Positions 17,771 through 24,930 of a DNA stretch of 37,237 bases are shown one piece after another. Within the stretch, counting starts at the first letter, position 1; each line of letters begins with the position of its first letter. This DNA is from Candidatus Babeliaceae bacterium (GTDB lineage Bacteria; Babelota; Babeliae; Babelales; Babelaceae), in the NCBI GenBank assembly GCA_007116155.1, contig SKJC01000011.1, positions 1-37,237 on the forward strand, in the 5' to 3' direction. The position numbers were made by a program, and so were the translations under genes. The notes under the pieces are model-generated. The model was not told the DNA's origin. It did no database searches and saw only the letters and a program-made list of their open reading frames with translations.

Positions 17771-18880
17771 ATGATGGCTATTTCTCAATCATCACTTCGC
17801 GTAACGTTCTTTGTAACAATTATAGCGCTTGCACTCACAGGCCTTGTTTTTATCTATTCTGCAAGCTCAGTCTATGCTATGGAACTCTACCAAGACAGCG
17901 CATTTTTTGTAAAAAAACAGCTGGTAGCTCTCATTCTTGCTGCTATTATCACCTGCATTCTCGCACTCCTCCCCCTAGAAACGCTACAAAAAGTAGCCCC
18001 AATATTTTTTCTAATAAGTTTAGGCCTAACCTGTGCAACACTTATTCCTGGCATTGGTTCGGTTATTAACGGATCACGACGCTGGCTCTTTCTAGCAGGA
18101 TTTTCGCTACAACCAAGCGAGCTTCTTAAGTCATCTTTTATCCTCTATTTTGCATCATATCTTGATCGAAAACCAATCAACTCCGCACGCCCTAGTAAAA
18201 CATTTCTTCCTATTCTTATTATTCTCGGCATTTGTTGCATAATCCTTCTAAAACAACCTGATTTTGGACAAGCTGTCACGCTAACACTCTCTGTCCTTCT
18301 CATATTCTTCATTACGGGAGGAAACAGCAAATACCTGCTCTGGCTCAGTTTTATTTTTATAATTGGAACAGGCATATTGGGTATAGCAAAACCCTATCGC
18401 TTCCGCCGCATACTTATATTCTTAGATCCTTGGAAAGACCCACAAGGTGCTGGCTTTCAAATTATTCAATCACTTATCGCTATTGGATCAGGATCGTGGC
18501 TCGGAACCGGCATAGCCCAATCAAAACAAAAATTTTTCTACCTTCCCATGCAACACACTGACTTTATTTTCTCCGTAATTGCTGAAGAAACCGGATTTAT
18601 TGGCGTATCATTACTCATCAGTTTATTCCTCCTATTACTCTGGTCAGGAATTCGCCTAGCAAAACATATGACCACCACATTCGGCGCGATTGCATGCCTT
18701 GGATTTACATTCCTCGTTTTACTGCAGACAGTAATGAACATCTGCGTTTCCACAGGCCTCGTCCCTACAAAAGGAATCGGACTTCCTTTTATTAGCTACG
18801 GAGGCTCTTCTCTTCTCGGATTATCTATATTGCTAGGAAGCGTTCTTAATGCTTCGCTAGAAGAATCTTTTAGTCACTAA
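17771..18880 (+). CDS. ftsW: SEDS peptidoglycan glycosyltransferase, FtsW type
   Basis: Polytopic membrane enzyme that polymerises lipid II at the division site with a partner class B PBP. The 369 residues give about ten TM segments. Family blocks are RRWLFLAGFSLQPSELLK, KQPDFGQAV, the loop HTDFIFSVIAEETGFIG with the essential Asp264, and the C-terminal GIGLPFISYGGSSL. The location behind murD favours FtsW over RodA, though residue patterns alone do not fully separate them. Two ATG codons in tandem (17771 and 17774) are possible starts; neither has a strong ribosome-binding site, although AACAGG lies nearby. Confidence 0.88.
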   Translation: MMAISQSSLRVTFFVTIIALALTGLVFIYSASSVYAMELYQDSAFFVKKQLVALILAAIITCILALLPLETLQKVAPIFFLISLGLTCATLIPGIGSVINGSRRWLFLAGFSLQPSELLKSSFILYFASYLDRKPINSARPSKTFLPILIILGICCIILLKQPDFGQAVTLTLSVLLIFFITGGNSKYLLWLSFIFIIGTGILGIAKPYRFRRILIFLDPWKDPQGAGFQIIQSLIAIGSGSWLGTGIAQSKQKFFYLPMQHTDFIFSVIAEETGFIGVSLLISLFLLLLWSGIRLAKHMTTTFGAIACLGFTFLVLLQTVMNICVSTGLVPTKGIGLPFISYGGSSLLGLSILLGSVLNASLEESFSH

Positions 18881-18953
18881 TCTTCCTATTGCAATCTCAT
18901 ACAATCGTAGTAGGCTACTCAAAATATTCTTCTTACAAGGAGATACTAGAATT

Positions 18954-19898
18954 ATGGCATGCACCATTGGCATAATAGGAGCAGGACGCGTTGGATCAAC
19001 AATCGCATATGGATTACTAGAAAACAATCTTGCAGCGCGCATCCTTCTTGTTGATCTAAATAAAGAACAATGCCACGGTGAAGAATTAGATCTCTCAGAT
19101 GCACTTGCATTTTCTCGAACCTCATCCGTTAAACAAGTCTGTTTTAAAGACCTTGAAACAGCAAACATTATAATCATTGCAGCAGGAAAAGCCCAATCAA
19201 GCGCTCAAGAAAATCGCAATGAACTTATCAAGACCAACCAAGCAATCATCTCTGATATCTGCCATAATTTATCGAATATCCCAAAAAGTACGATTATTAT
19301 TCTTGTTACCAACCCTGTTGATATTATCACCCGTGTTGCCATGGAAGCATTACCAAACCATCCGCGCAACCACATCTTTGGATCAGGAACCTGGTTAGAT
19401 ACCCAACGCCTCCGCAGGATTCTAGGAAACACGGTCAATGTTGCACCAGAATCGATCCAAGCCTTCATTATTGGCGAGCATGGAGATAATCAAATCTTCG
19501 CATGGCAAAACGCAACAATTGGCGGAATACCCCTTGCAGCATGGAACATCGAAAAAAACAGCTTAGCACTCATCGAAGAGAAAACACGCTCTACGGTATA
19601 CGAAATTATTGCAAGCAAACAAGCAACCTACTTTGGCATTGCCTCTTGCATTGTTGACATATGTAGTGCAATCATATTCGACGAACACCGAATACTGCCA
19701 CTCTCATGGTCTCAAAACCCAGATGAGCCACCATTCAGCCTACCCTCAATTATTGGAAAAGATGGAATAATAAAGCAATACAATCTTCCCCTTTCAGAGC
19801 CAGAAGTAAACCGACTTGAAGAAAGCCGAAAACAATTGAACGCCACATGGTTTTCAATATCACACAAAGAAGACACCGGAGGAATAACCCTCAGGTAA
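18954..19898 (+). CDS. ldh: L-lactate dehydrogenase-like enzyme (LDH/MDH family)
   Basis: NAD-dependent 2-hydroxyacid dehydrogenase of the lactate/malate family, 314 residues. The Rossmann loop IIGAGRVGS (7-15) and Asp34 (VDLN) indicate NAD+. Substrate residues by alignment with LDH are Gln81 at the position that is Gln in LDH and Arg in MDH, Arg88 (loop Arg), Asp149 and Arg152 (LDTQR), and catalytic His176 (GEHGDN). The Gln favours pyruvate/lactate over oxaloacetate/malate. An AAGGAG lies about 11 bases before the ATG. It follows ftsW by 73 bases. PEP synthase elsewhere in the window suggests pyruvate is an important node here, which is inference. Confidence 0.8.
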   Translation: MACTIGIIGAGRVGSTIAYGLLENNLAARILLVDLNKEQCHGEELDLSDALAFSRTSSVKQVCFKDLETANIIIIAAGKAQSSAQENRNELIKTNQAIISDICHNLSNIPKSTIIILVTNPVDIITRVAMEALPNHPRNHIFGSGTWLDTQRLRRILGNTVNVAPESIQAFIIGEHGDNQIFAWQNATIGGIPLAAWNIEKNSLALIEEKTRSTVYEIIASKQATYFGIASCIVDICSAIIFDEHRILPLSWSQNPDEPPFSLPSIIGKDGIIKQYNLPLSEPEVNRLEESRKQLNATWFSISHKEDTGGITLR

Positions 19899-19942
19899 AC
19901 CGAAAAAATGGATTTATTATTCTTAACCCAAAGGAGAAACCT

Positions 19943-20026
19943 ATGGAAACGAACATGATGATTATGCTTGGTGTCGGCGCAGTTATACTTCTCGCTATTA
20001 TTTATTACGCGTTCTTCAGCAAATAA
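19943..20026 (+). CDS. 27-residue single-pass membrane peptide
   Basis: Very short gene preceded by a strong AAGGAG (19931-19936) 6 bases before the ATG, and closed by a terminator 9 bases after its stop. The product METNMMIMLGVGAVILLAII ends YYAFFSK: a short polar start, one hydrophobic helix of about 18 residues and a basic end. It lies 44 bases after ldh and probably shares its transcript. It resembles small single-TM subunits or stabilisers of membrane complexes in form only; I recognise no family. Confidence 0.6.
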   Translation: METNMMIMLGVGAVILLAIIYYAFFSK

Positions 20027-20034
20027 ATAATACG

Positions 20035-20088
20035 AAAAGCAGATCGGGGAATATTTTATATAAAATATTCCCCGATCTGCTTTTTTCA
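20035..20088. terminator. Loop-less palindromic terminator
   Basis: A perfect palindrome with no loop spans 20035-20084: AAAAGCAGATCGGGGAATAT leads into an AT-only centre and its complement, ending CTGCTTTTTT. It can end the ldh-peptide transcript on plus and pepA on minus. Confidence 0.85.
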
Positions 20089-20096
20089 AAAACTAG

Positions 20097-21626
20097 TTAT
20101 AGCTGTTTCCAACTCATCAACAACTCAACAAATAAACGCACACCAAAACCTGTTGCCCCAGTCGAACGAATATATGTCTTATCCGGAACCTTAAAAGAAA
20201 CCCCGGCAATATCAATATGAGCCCATACAAGAGCATCCGGTACAAATTGCGACAAAAACTTACCTGCCGTTACGGCACCAGCACGATACCCCTCTTTCCC
20301 AATATTGCAAACATCTGCAACATCCGAGGTAACAGCTTTGTCATATTCGCCAGAAAATGGCAAAGCCCAAACTTTATCCCCCGAAACAGCACCCGCATGC
20401 TCAAGTCGTACACGTAATGTTGTATTTTCAGTCATTAATCCGGCATAAAATGAACCCAGCGCGTAAGCACATGCACCAGTCAAGGTAGCAATATCAATAA
20501 GTGCATCAAGCTGATATTCTTTGCATATATACCCCAGAGCATCAGCCAAAATTAAGCGCCCTTCTGCATCGGTATTTTTAATTTCCGACGTTTTCCCATT
20601 ATAATGATAAATAATATCACCAGGCTTTGTTGCTGAACCACTCGGCATATTTTCCGTTAACGGAACTGCAGCAACAACACGCACATGCGGCTTCAAATGA
20701 GCTATCGCCTGCATTGTTGCAAGAACAGATGCCGCGCCCGCCATGTCATCTTTCATCTCATCCATGCTCTGAGAAGGCTTAATACTAATACCGCCCGAAT
20801 CAAAGGTAACGCCCTTACCAACTAACCCAATAGTTTGATGCGCTGACTCTTCTGGAAGATATTCAACTACAACAAAGCGCGGTTCTTGCACAGATCCTTG
20901 ACTTACAGCGAGCAAACCGCCCATACCCAACTCTTGAATTTTCTGCTTATCAAAAATCTGACAGTGAAGATTCGGATGAGCTTGCGCTATATCACTAAAA
21001 GATTCCGCCATTGCCGAAGGAGTAAGCGCACAAGGAGGCATGTCACACCATCGACGCGCCTGATTAACAGCAAAACCTTCCCAGACACCTCGCTCCCAAC
21101 CAAACTTAATAGCTTCATGATCCGCTTCTTTGGCAACAAGAAGAAAATCATATTCTTGATCTAGGTGGCGCTTAGAATCGGTTATATATTCATTAAATTG
21201 ATAAGCTGACATCATTGAGATTGATGCAACTTCTTGTGCTAATTCAAACGCATCAATACCAAACATCTCAGGAAAGGGAAGATCTAAAACCACCACCCCC
21301 GGCACTACTTTTTCAAGATATCGAATTACAGAGCCTATCGCTTGCCGCAACGATTCTAATAAACTCACACTCGATGTATCTAAATTGCCTAATCCAACAA
21401 CAAGAACAGTGCACAAGACCCCATCCCTTATCCCGTATAATGGCAACAAAGAAGCACAATCAGCAGAAAATTTATTTTTTTTGGTCCATACATCATACGA
21501 AATTCCAACCTGCTCCATCCATTGACGCTGTTCTTGAGTTATACTAGACGCTGAATCAACAAAAAAAACATACGTATCACCCTGAATATTTATTAATGGA
21601 TGTTTTGCTACACGCATCTGTATCAT
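20097..21626 (-). CDS. pepA: Leucyl aminopeptidase, M17 family
   Basis: Cytosolic di-zinc exopeptidase that trims N-terminal residues; in some bacteria it also binds DNA. The signature NTDAEGRLILADAL is present, as are the metal/catalytic segment VGKGVTFDSGGISIKPS and MKDDMAGAA. The ATG at 21626 (509 residues) has AGAGGA about 8 bases upstream, so the longer frame to 21671 is not needed. For an organism that takes up host peptides this would be a scavenging enzyme, which is inference. Confidence 0.94.
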   Translation of the reverse strand: MIQMRVAKHPLINIQGDTYVFFVDSASSITQEQRQWMEQVGISYDVWTKKNKFSADCASLLPLYGIRDGVLCTVLVVGLGNLDTSSVSLLESLRQAIGSVIRYLEKVVPGVVVLDLPFPEMFGIDAFELAQEVASISMMSAYQFNEYITDSKRHLDQEYDFLLVAKEADHEAIKFGWERGVWEGFAVNQARRWCDMPPCALTPSAMAESFSDIAQAHPNLHCQIFDKQKIQELGMGGLLAVSQGSVQEPRFVVVEYLPEESAHQTIGLVGKGVTFDSGGISIKPSQSMDEMKDDMAGAASVLATMQAIAHLKPHVRVVAAVPLTENMPSGSATKPGDIIYHYNGKTSEIKNTDAEGRLILADALGYICKEYQLDALIDIATLTGACAYALGSFYAGLMTENTTLRVRLEHAGAVSGDKVWALPFSGEYDKAVTSDVADVCNIGKEGYRAGAVTAGKFLSQFVPDALVWAHIDIAGVSFKVPDKTYIRSTGATGFGVRLFVELLMSWKQL

Positions 21627-21719
21627 ATACTCTTCCTCTTGATAGTTGTACGCAATACATAATTCCCTCAATACCCCCTAGTATACCGAGCTTTTTCAAA
21701 ATAACAGCGCCAAAAACCC

Positions 21720-21747
21720 TAGACAAAAAATGCAGCCCTGGTATAAT
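21720..21747 (+). promoter_or_regulatory. Strong promoter of the secreted 177-residue protein gene
   Basis: TAGACA (21720-21725, 5 of 6) and a perfect TATAAT (21742-21747) are 16 bases apart, with TG one base before the -10 (extended -10, TGGTATAAT). It lies 38 bases before the ATG at 21785. Confidence 0.7.
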
Positions 21748-21784
21748 TGAAAGATAGAATTAATAAAATTTAATCGGAAATAAA

Positions 21785-22318
21785 ATGAAACACAAAGTAC
21801 AGAGCTCGATAGTCCTGAGCTTAACGGCAACGCTCTTTTTAAACATACAAGCTGCAAATATCCAAATAATTGACAACCGGACAGCACAAAGAATCAATCA
21901 ATATTTTGGTATGCATGCTGAAGCTTTCAAAAAAAACCACAACACCGTTTCTCGCTGCATTAGACGATACGAACACACAAATCAAGAGAATACACTTAAT
22001 TTGCGACGCCCAAAAATTACAGAAAGCCTTATGGAAAAGAAACACCATTATGTAACACTCATGACCTTCGGAATTACGTACATCTCAACGAACAATAGCA
22101 CGCTTGCCGCTGAACTCCCCCATTTAAAAAATTTATTTTCTTCCCTAAGTAACCAATATGAGCTCTTTCAAAGGCTAAGCAACACGACTGATACTATCAC
22201 CAGTAAAAAAGCCAAACGAACACTCATACAACAAACAACTCGAGCAAAACAAATCTTGCAAGCGGTTGCGCCAACATTAAAAGTAAAAAGCATTAAAAGA
22301 ACTATCGTGCTTACATAA
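21785..22318 (+). CDS. Small secreted protein of unknown function
   Basis: 177 residues. An N-terminal signal peptide (MKHKVQSSIVLSLTATLFLN, likely cut after about 23 at IQAA) predicts export. The mature part is mostly helical and basic, with several KK/RR pairs and no recognised domain. Expression is likely high given its near-consensus promoter, although the ribosome-binding site before the ATG is only GGAAA. It converges with the thioredoxin-like gene with only 14 bases between them. Confidence 0.7.
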   Translation: MKHKVQSSIVLSLTATLFLNIQAANIQIIDNRTAQRINQYFGMHAEAFKKNHNTVSRCIRRYEHTNQENTLNLRRPKITESLMEKKHHYVTLMTFGITYISTNNSTLAAELPHLKNLFSSLSNQYELFQRLSNTTDTITSKKAKRTLIQQTTRAKQILQAVAPTLKVKSIKRTIVLT

Positions 22319-22332
22319 TCACATAAAACATC

Positions 22333-22995
22333 TTACCAGCAACAACCCCTGCCCCAATAGCCACCCCAGCGACCCCAACCCCAACTCGCTGGAGAAACAC
22401 AACCAGAGCGCCAAGGGTACGCACAACCATATCCAAGCCCAACACCAAAACTAACTAAGGGCGCAGAAGCACGACGACGTAATTCACGTTCTTTTTTCTT
22501 TTTTGCAATCCGCTCTTCATTAACATACTCTGCAAAATCAGATATATTTGCTCGCTCTAAAAAACGCCGCATATCAGCAGGGGAAAAGCTTGCCGCATCA
22601 ATAATTTGCGTAACCAGCGGAACGCCGTCTTTAAAAAAAAGAATAGCATCCTGAGTTAACCCCAGCTCTTGTCTTAACTCACTCAGATCTCCGCGATCAA
22701 AATTAATCGCAATAAATGCAACCGAGTCACTATATTTTGACCTATTACTGAATGAATCAAGTATTTCAACAACATTTTCCACAGCATGCCATCGCTGCGA
22801 ATATGTTTTCTCACCATCTTCATCAGCAAAACCGGCTCGGTCCCGCGCAGAAAGACTATATGCAAATGCAACAATTAACGAATGCTCTTTTTTTATACGC
22901 TGAAACTTTTTTTGTACATGTACCATCGACACATCTGCAAAAAAGGAACCAAAAACTAAGGCGCCTAACAAACCTATATATCTTACGATTCTCAT
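22333..22995 (-). CDS. Exported thioredoxin-fold-like protein without CxxC
   Basis: 220 residues with a short signal peptide (1-20). Residues about 35-150 follow a thioredoxin-like pattern: a first strand LIVAFAYS, a helix, a strand SVAFIAINFD followed by LSELRQELGLTQD, then AILFFKDGVPL as in the usual pre-cis-Pro and following strands. No CxxC follows the first strand; the region reads SLSARDRAG instead. A basic KKKK/RRR stretch (163-175) leads to a Gly/Trp/Cys-rich tail (PWRSGCVSPASWGWGRWGGY) ending GCCW. It is the last gene of the exported operon; its ATG overlaps the hydrolase stop as ATGA. Redox activity, if any, would have to come from tail cysteines. Fold assignment is moderate. Confidence 0.65.
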   Translation of the reverse strand: MRIVRYIGLLGALVFGSFFADVSMVHVQKKFQRIKKEHSLIVAFAYSLSARDRAGFADEDGEKTYSQRWHAVENVVEILDSFSNRSKYSDSVAFIAINFDRGDLSELRQELGLTQDAILFFKDGVPLVTQIIDAASFSPADMRRFLERANISDFAEYVNEERIAKKKKERELRRRASAPLVSFGVGLGYGCAYPWRSGCVSPASWGWGRWGGYWGRGCCW

Positions 22996-24002
22996 GATAA
23001 ATCTCCCCAGCTATCACCATCAACCATAATTTTTTCTAATGGGCGACGACCTAAATTATCTGTTACATATTGTTCTGATAAAAACTTGGCAATAAATCGT
23101 TGTACTCGATACGCATAGGCATCAGGCTCATAAAAAAATGAATCAAAATGATGTCTGCCATTAGTAATCCAAAACCGCTTAAAGCCGCTTACTGCATCAT
23201 AAATACGCCGAACTGCCACCGGAGGAGCTTTTTCATCACGTTTACAAGTAATAAAAAAAACGGGAATAAATACATGTTGAGCCGCAGCAACATTATCCAG
23301 AGGAACTACCCGCGTTGGTATCTGTGCAGCATCAATATGCGCAATTATTTTTAGAACCATTTTTAATAATTCTTGAACATACTCGTTATAGGCAAACTTT
23401 TTTAAAAATGAACGCCCAGGAACCGCAAATTTTTGGCCTAATATTGAAAACTCTAAATTGTTAATACTACGAGCTAATAAATCTTCTGATGACTCAAATG
23501 GACAATCCCAAACAGCACAATCAAATAAATTTCCATATGTTGCTTGAGCATTTAAACAGGATACTGCCCCCATAGAAAAAGCATACGAAATAAGAGGCAA
23601 CTTAGATAATTCCCGATCAGAGCGAATAAAGTCCACAGCAGCTTTTACATCATAGACTTCATCACGCCCAAAGGTACAACACTGATCATCCACATCCTTC
23701 CCATGAGCACGAAAATCAAAGAGCATAACGTGATACTGATCAAACATGCGACGTAAAAATTTCACATCTGATGCACTGCACATAAAACCATGACAAATTA
23801 ATACGGTCGCCTTCGCGCCTGGTTTACGATAGAGTATTCCTTTACGAATAATTCGCTTACGACGACCAATACCCCCATCACTCTCAAGACAAACGCGCTC
23901 AGGATAGACACCCGCATATTTAAAATATTTTTGTTGCGCACCCCGCACATCACTCTCGCCCAGCAAAAAAATTAATAGACAAAACAATCCTACATATTTC
24001 AT
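22992..24002 (-). CDS. Exported alpha/beta hydrolase
   Basis: 336 residues with a signal peptide (about 1-21) and an alpha/beta-hydrolase fold. The segment VLICHGFMCSASDV (68-81) supplies the HG oxyanion motif. The nucleophile is Ser143 in AFSMG (a GxSxG variant with Ala first), the acid is probably Asp256 (CKRDEKAP), and the base is His284 or His285 (GRHHFDSF). The arrangement resembles BAAT/dienelactone-hydrolase-like or BEM46-type serine hydrolases that act on esters or peptides; the substrate is unknown. ATGA overlaps with both neighbours show tight translational coupling with the muramidase before it and the thioredoxin-like protein after it. Confidence 0.85.
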   Translation of the reverse strand: MKYVGLFCLLIFLLGESDVRGAQQKYFKYAGVYPERVCLESDGGIGRRKRIIRKGILYRKPGAKATVLICHGFMCSASDVKFLRRMFDQYHVMLFDFRAHGKDVDDQCCTFGRDEVYDVKAAVDFIRSDRELSKLPLISYAFSMGAVSCLNAQATYGNLFDCAVWDCPFESSEDLLARSINNLEFSILGQKFAVPGRSFLKKFAYNEYVQELLKMVLKIIAHIDAAQIPTRVVPLDNVAAAQHVFIPVFFITCKRDEKAPPVAVRRIYDAVSGFKRFWITNGRHHFDSFFYEPDAYAYRVQRFIAKFLSEQYVTDNLGRRPLEKIMVDGDSWGDLS

Positions 24003-24556
24003 GCAACACCCCCTCTAGCATAAAACACAGATCGATCATTAAAAAATTTCTGCAACTCAGCCATAGTTGTATTTGTCTGCCCGTACGGCGCTCCTGGAAA
24101 AGGCGCCCAGGTTTTATTTGTTTTATTAATTGCCTGAGCAAAACGCCCTTGGACAATATCCTCCACGGCATCATTTTCATACAAAAGAGCAATAGCACCT
24201 AAATCTTGATTAAAAGGCTTAAAATCGGCAAACCCATACTGCTTTTCCAAACCATTCCACGTAGACTGAAGAAACATATAGCGTCCCGCAGCCGAGCTAC
24301 GCTTTAACTCACCAGATTTTCTTTTAAACTCAATAACCCCTGGATGCTTATCATACCCACGAAACCATTGATATGGGTACCGCAAAGAATACCCCAATAT
24401 ACCCGCATCAAAAGTTCCCTCTGCATATGCAATTACATCTAAAAAGGCCTTAACTCGATTGTTTTTCCGTGCCTCTACTAACGACTCAAATCGAACCCCA
24501 AAACAGACGCCAACCAAACAGAGCAATCCGAAAAAACCTTTAACAAAATACTTCAT
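23999..24556 (-). CDS. Exported muramidase of the phage lambda R (GH104) type
   Basis: 185 residues from the ATG at 24556. A signal peptide (MKYFVKGFFGLLCLVGVCFG) replaces the cytoplasmic start of the phage enzyme. The fold matches lambda endolysin: AFLDVIAYAEGT with probable catalytic Glu46, GYDKHP, SAAGRYMFLQSTW (88-100), DFKPFNQDLGA and WAPFPGAPYGQ. It should cleave the glycan backbone of peptidoglycan by lytic transglycosylation, probably in the periplasm or outside the cell. It heads the operon. The ribosome-binding site is only a G-run (GGTGGGGG). Catalytic machinery appears intact. It could serve self-wall remodelling or attack on other bacteria in the same host. Confidence 0.88.
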   Translation of the reverse strand: MKYFVKGFFGLLCLVGVCFGVRFESLVEARKNNRVKAFLDVIAYAEGTFDAGILGYSLRYPYQWFRGYDKHPGVIEFKRKSGELKRSSAAGRYMFLQSTWNGLEKQYGFADFKPFNQDLGAIALLYENDAVEDIVQGRFAQAINKTNKTWAPFPGAPYGQTNTTMAELQKFFNDRSVFYARGGVA

Positions 24557-24596
24557 ACGAGCCCCCACCACTTATTTTTCTTATTTTTTCATTTAC

Positions 24597-24605
24597 ATTC
24601 TAGCA
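24597..24605 (-). promoter_or_regulatory. Extended -10 promoter for the muramidase operon
   Basis: On the minus strand TGCTAGAAT: TAGAAT (5 of 6) with TG one base upstream. It is 40 bases before the muramidase ATG. No clear -35 is seen in the AT-rich upstream DNA. Confidence 0.45.
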
Positions 24606-24826
24606 GATTAAAATTACAAAAATAAATATTTTTTTAAATTTCAACAAAATAAATATACATAGCGGGATTCGCAAAGACTCTACTTCAAAAAAAACAATCA
24701 CAATTCTCGCACCTTTTTTATTTAAACAAGGTTTTCATACATAATTTAAGGAATAAAAGGTTTTTCTTCCGTTCACGCTCACCTTATGATACCTTACCTG
24801 AAGATGGTTCTTCTGGAGCCAAGTAT

Positions 24827-24911
24827 GCAAGAGTGGCGAAATTGGCAGACGCGCTGGATTTAGGTTCCAGTCCCGAAAGGGGTGGGGGTTCGAGTCCCTT
24901 CTCTTGCACCA
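24827..24911 (+). tRNA. tRNA-Leu (anticodon UAG)
   Basis: 85 nt with CCA encoded (24909-24911). Acceptor GCAAGAG pairs with CTCTTGC. The anticodon stem-loop CTGGATTTAGGTTCCAG carries TAG. A variable arm (TCCCGAAAGGGG) marks a class II tRNA, and the T-loop GGTTCGAGTC is normal. It reads CUN leucine codons. The trigger-factor gene starts 19 bases after it with no terminator between. Confidence 0.96.
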
Positions 24912-24930
24912 AATCTATTAGGGAGAGCGT

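Noticed and set aside
23999-24556. Prophage remnant, because the muramidase is lambda-R-like
   Set aside because: No holin, spanin, tail or integrase gene lies nearby, and the protein has a signal peptide and a coupled non-phage operon.
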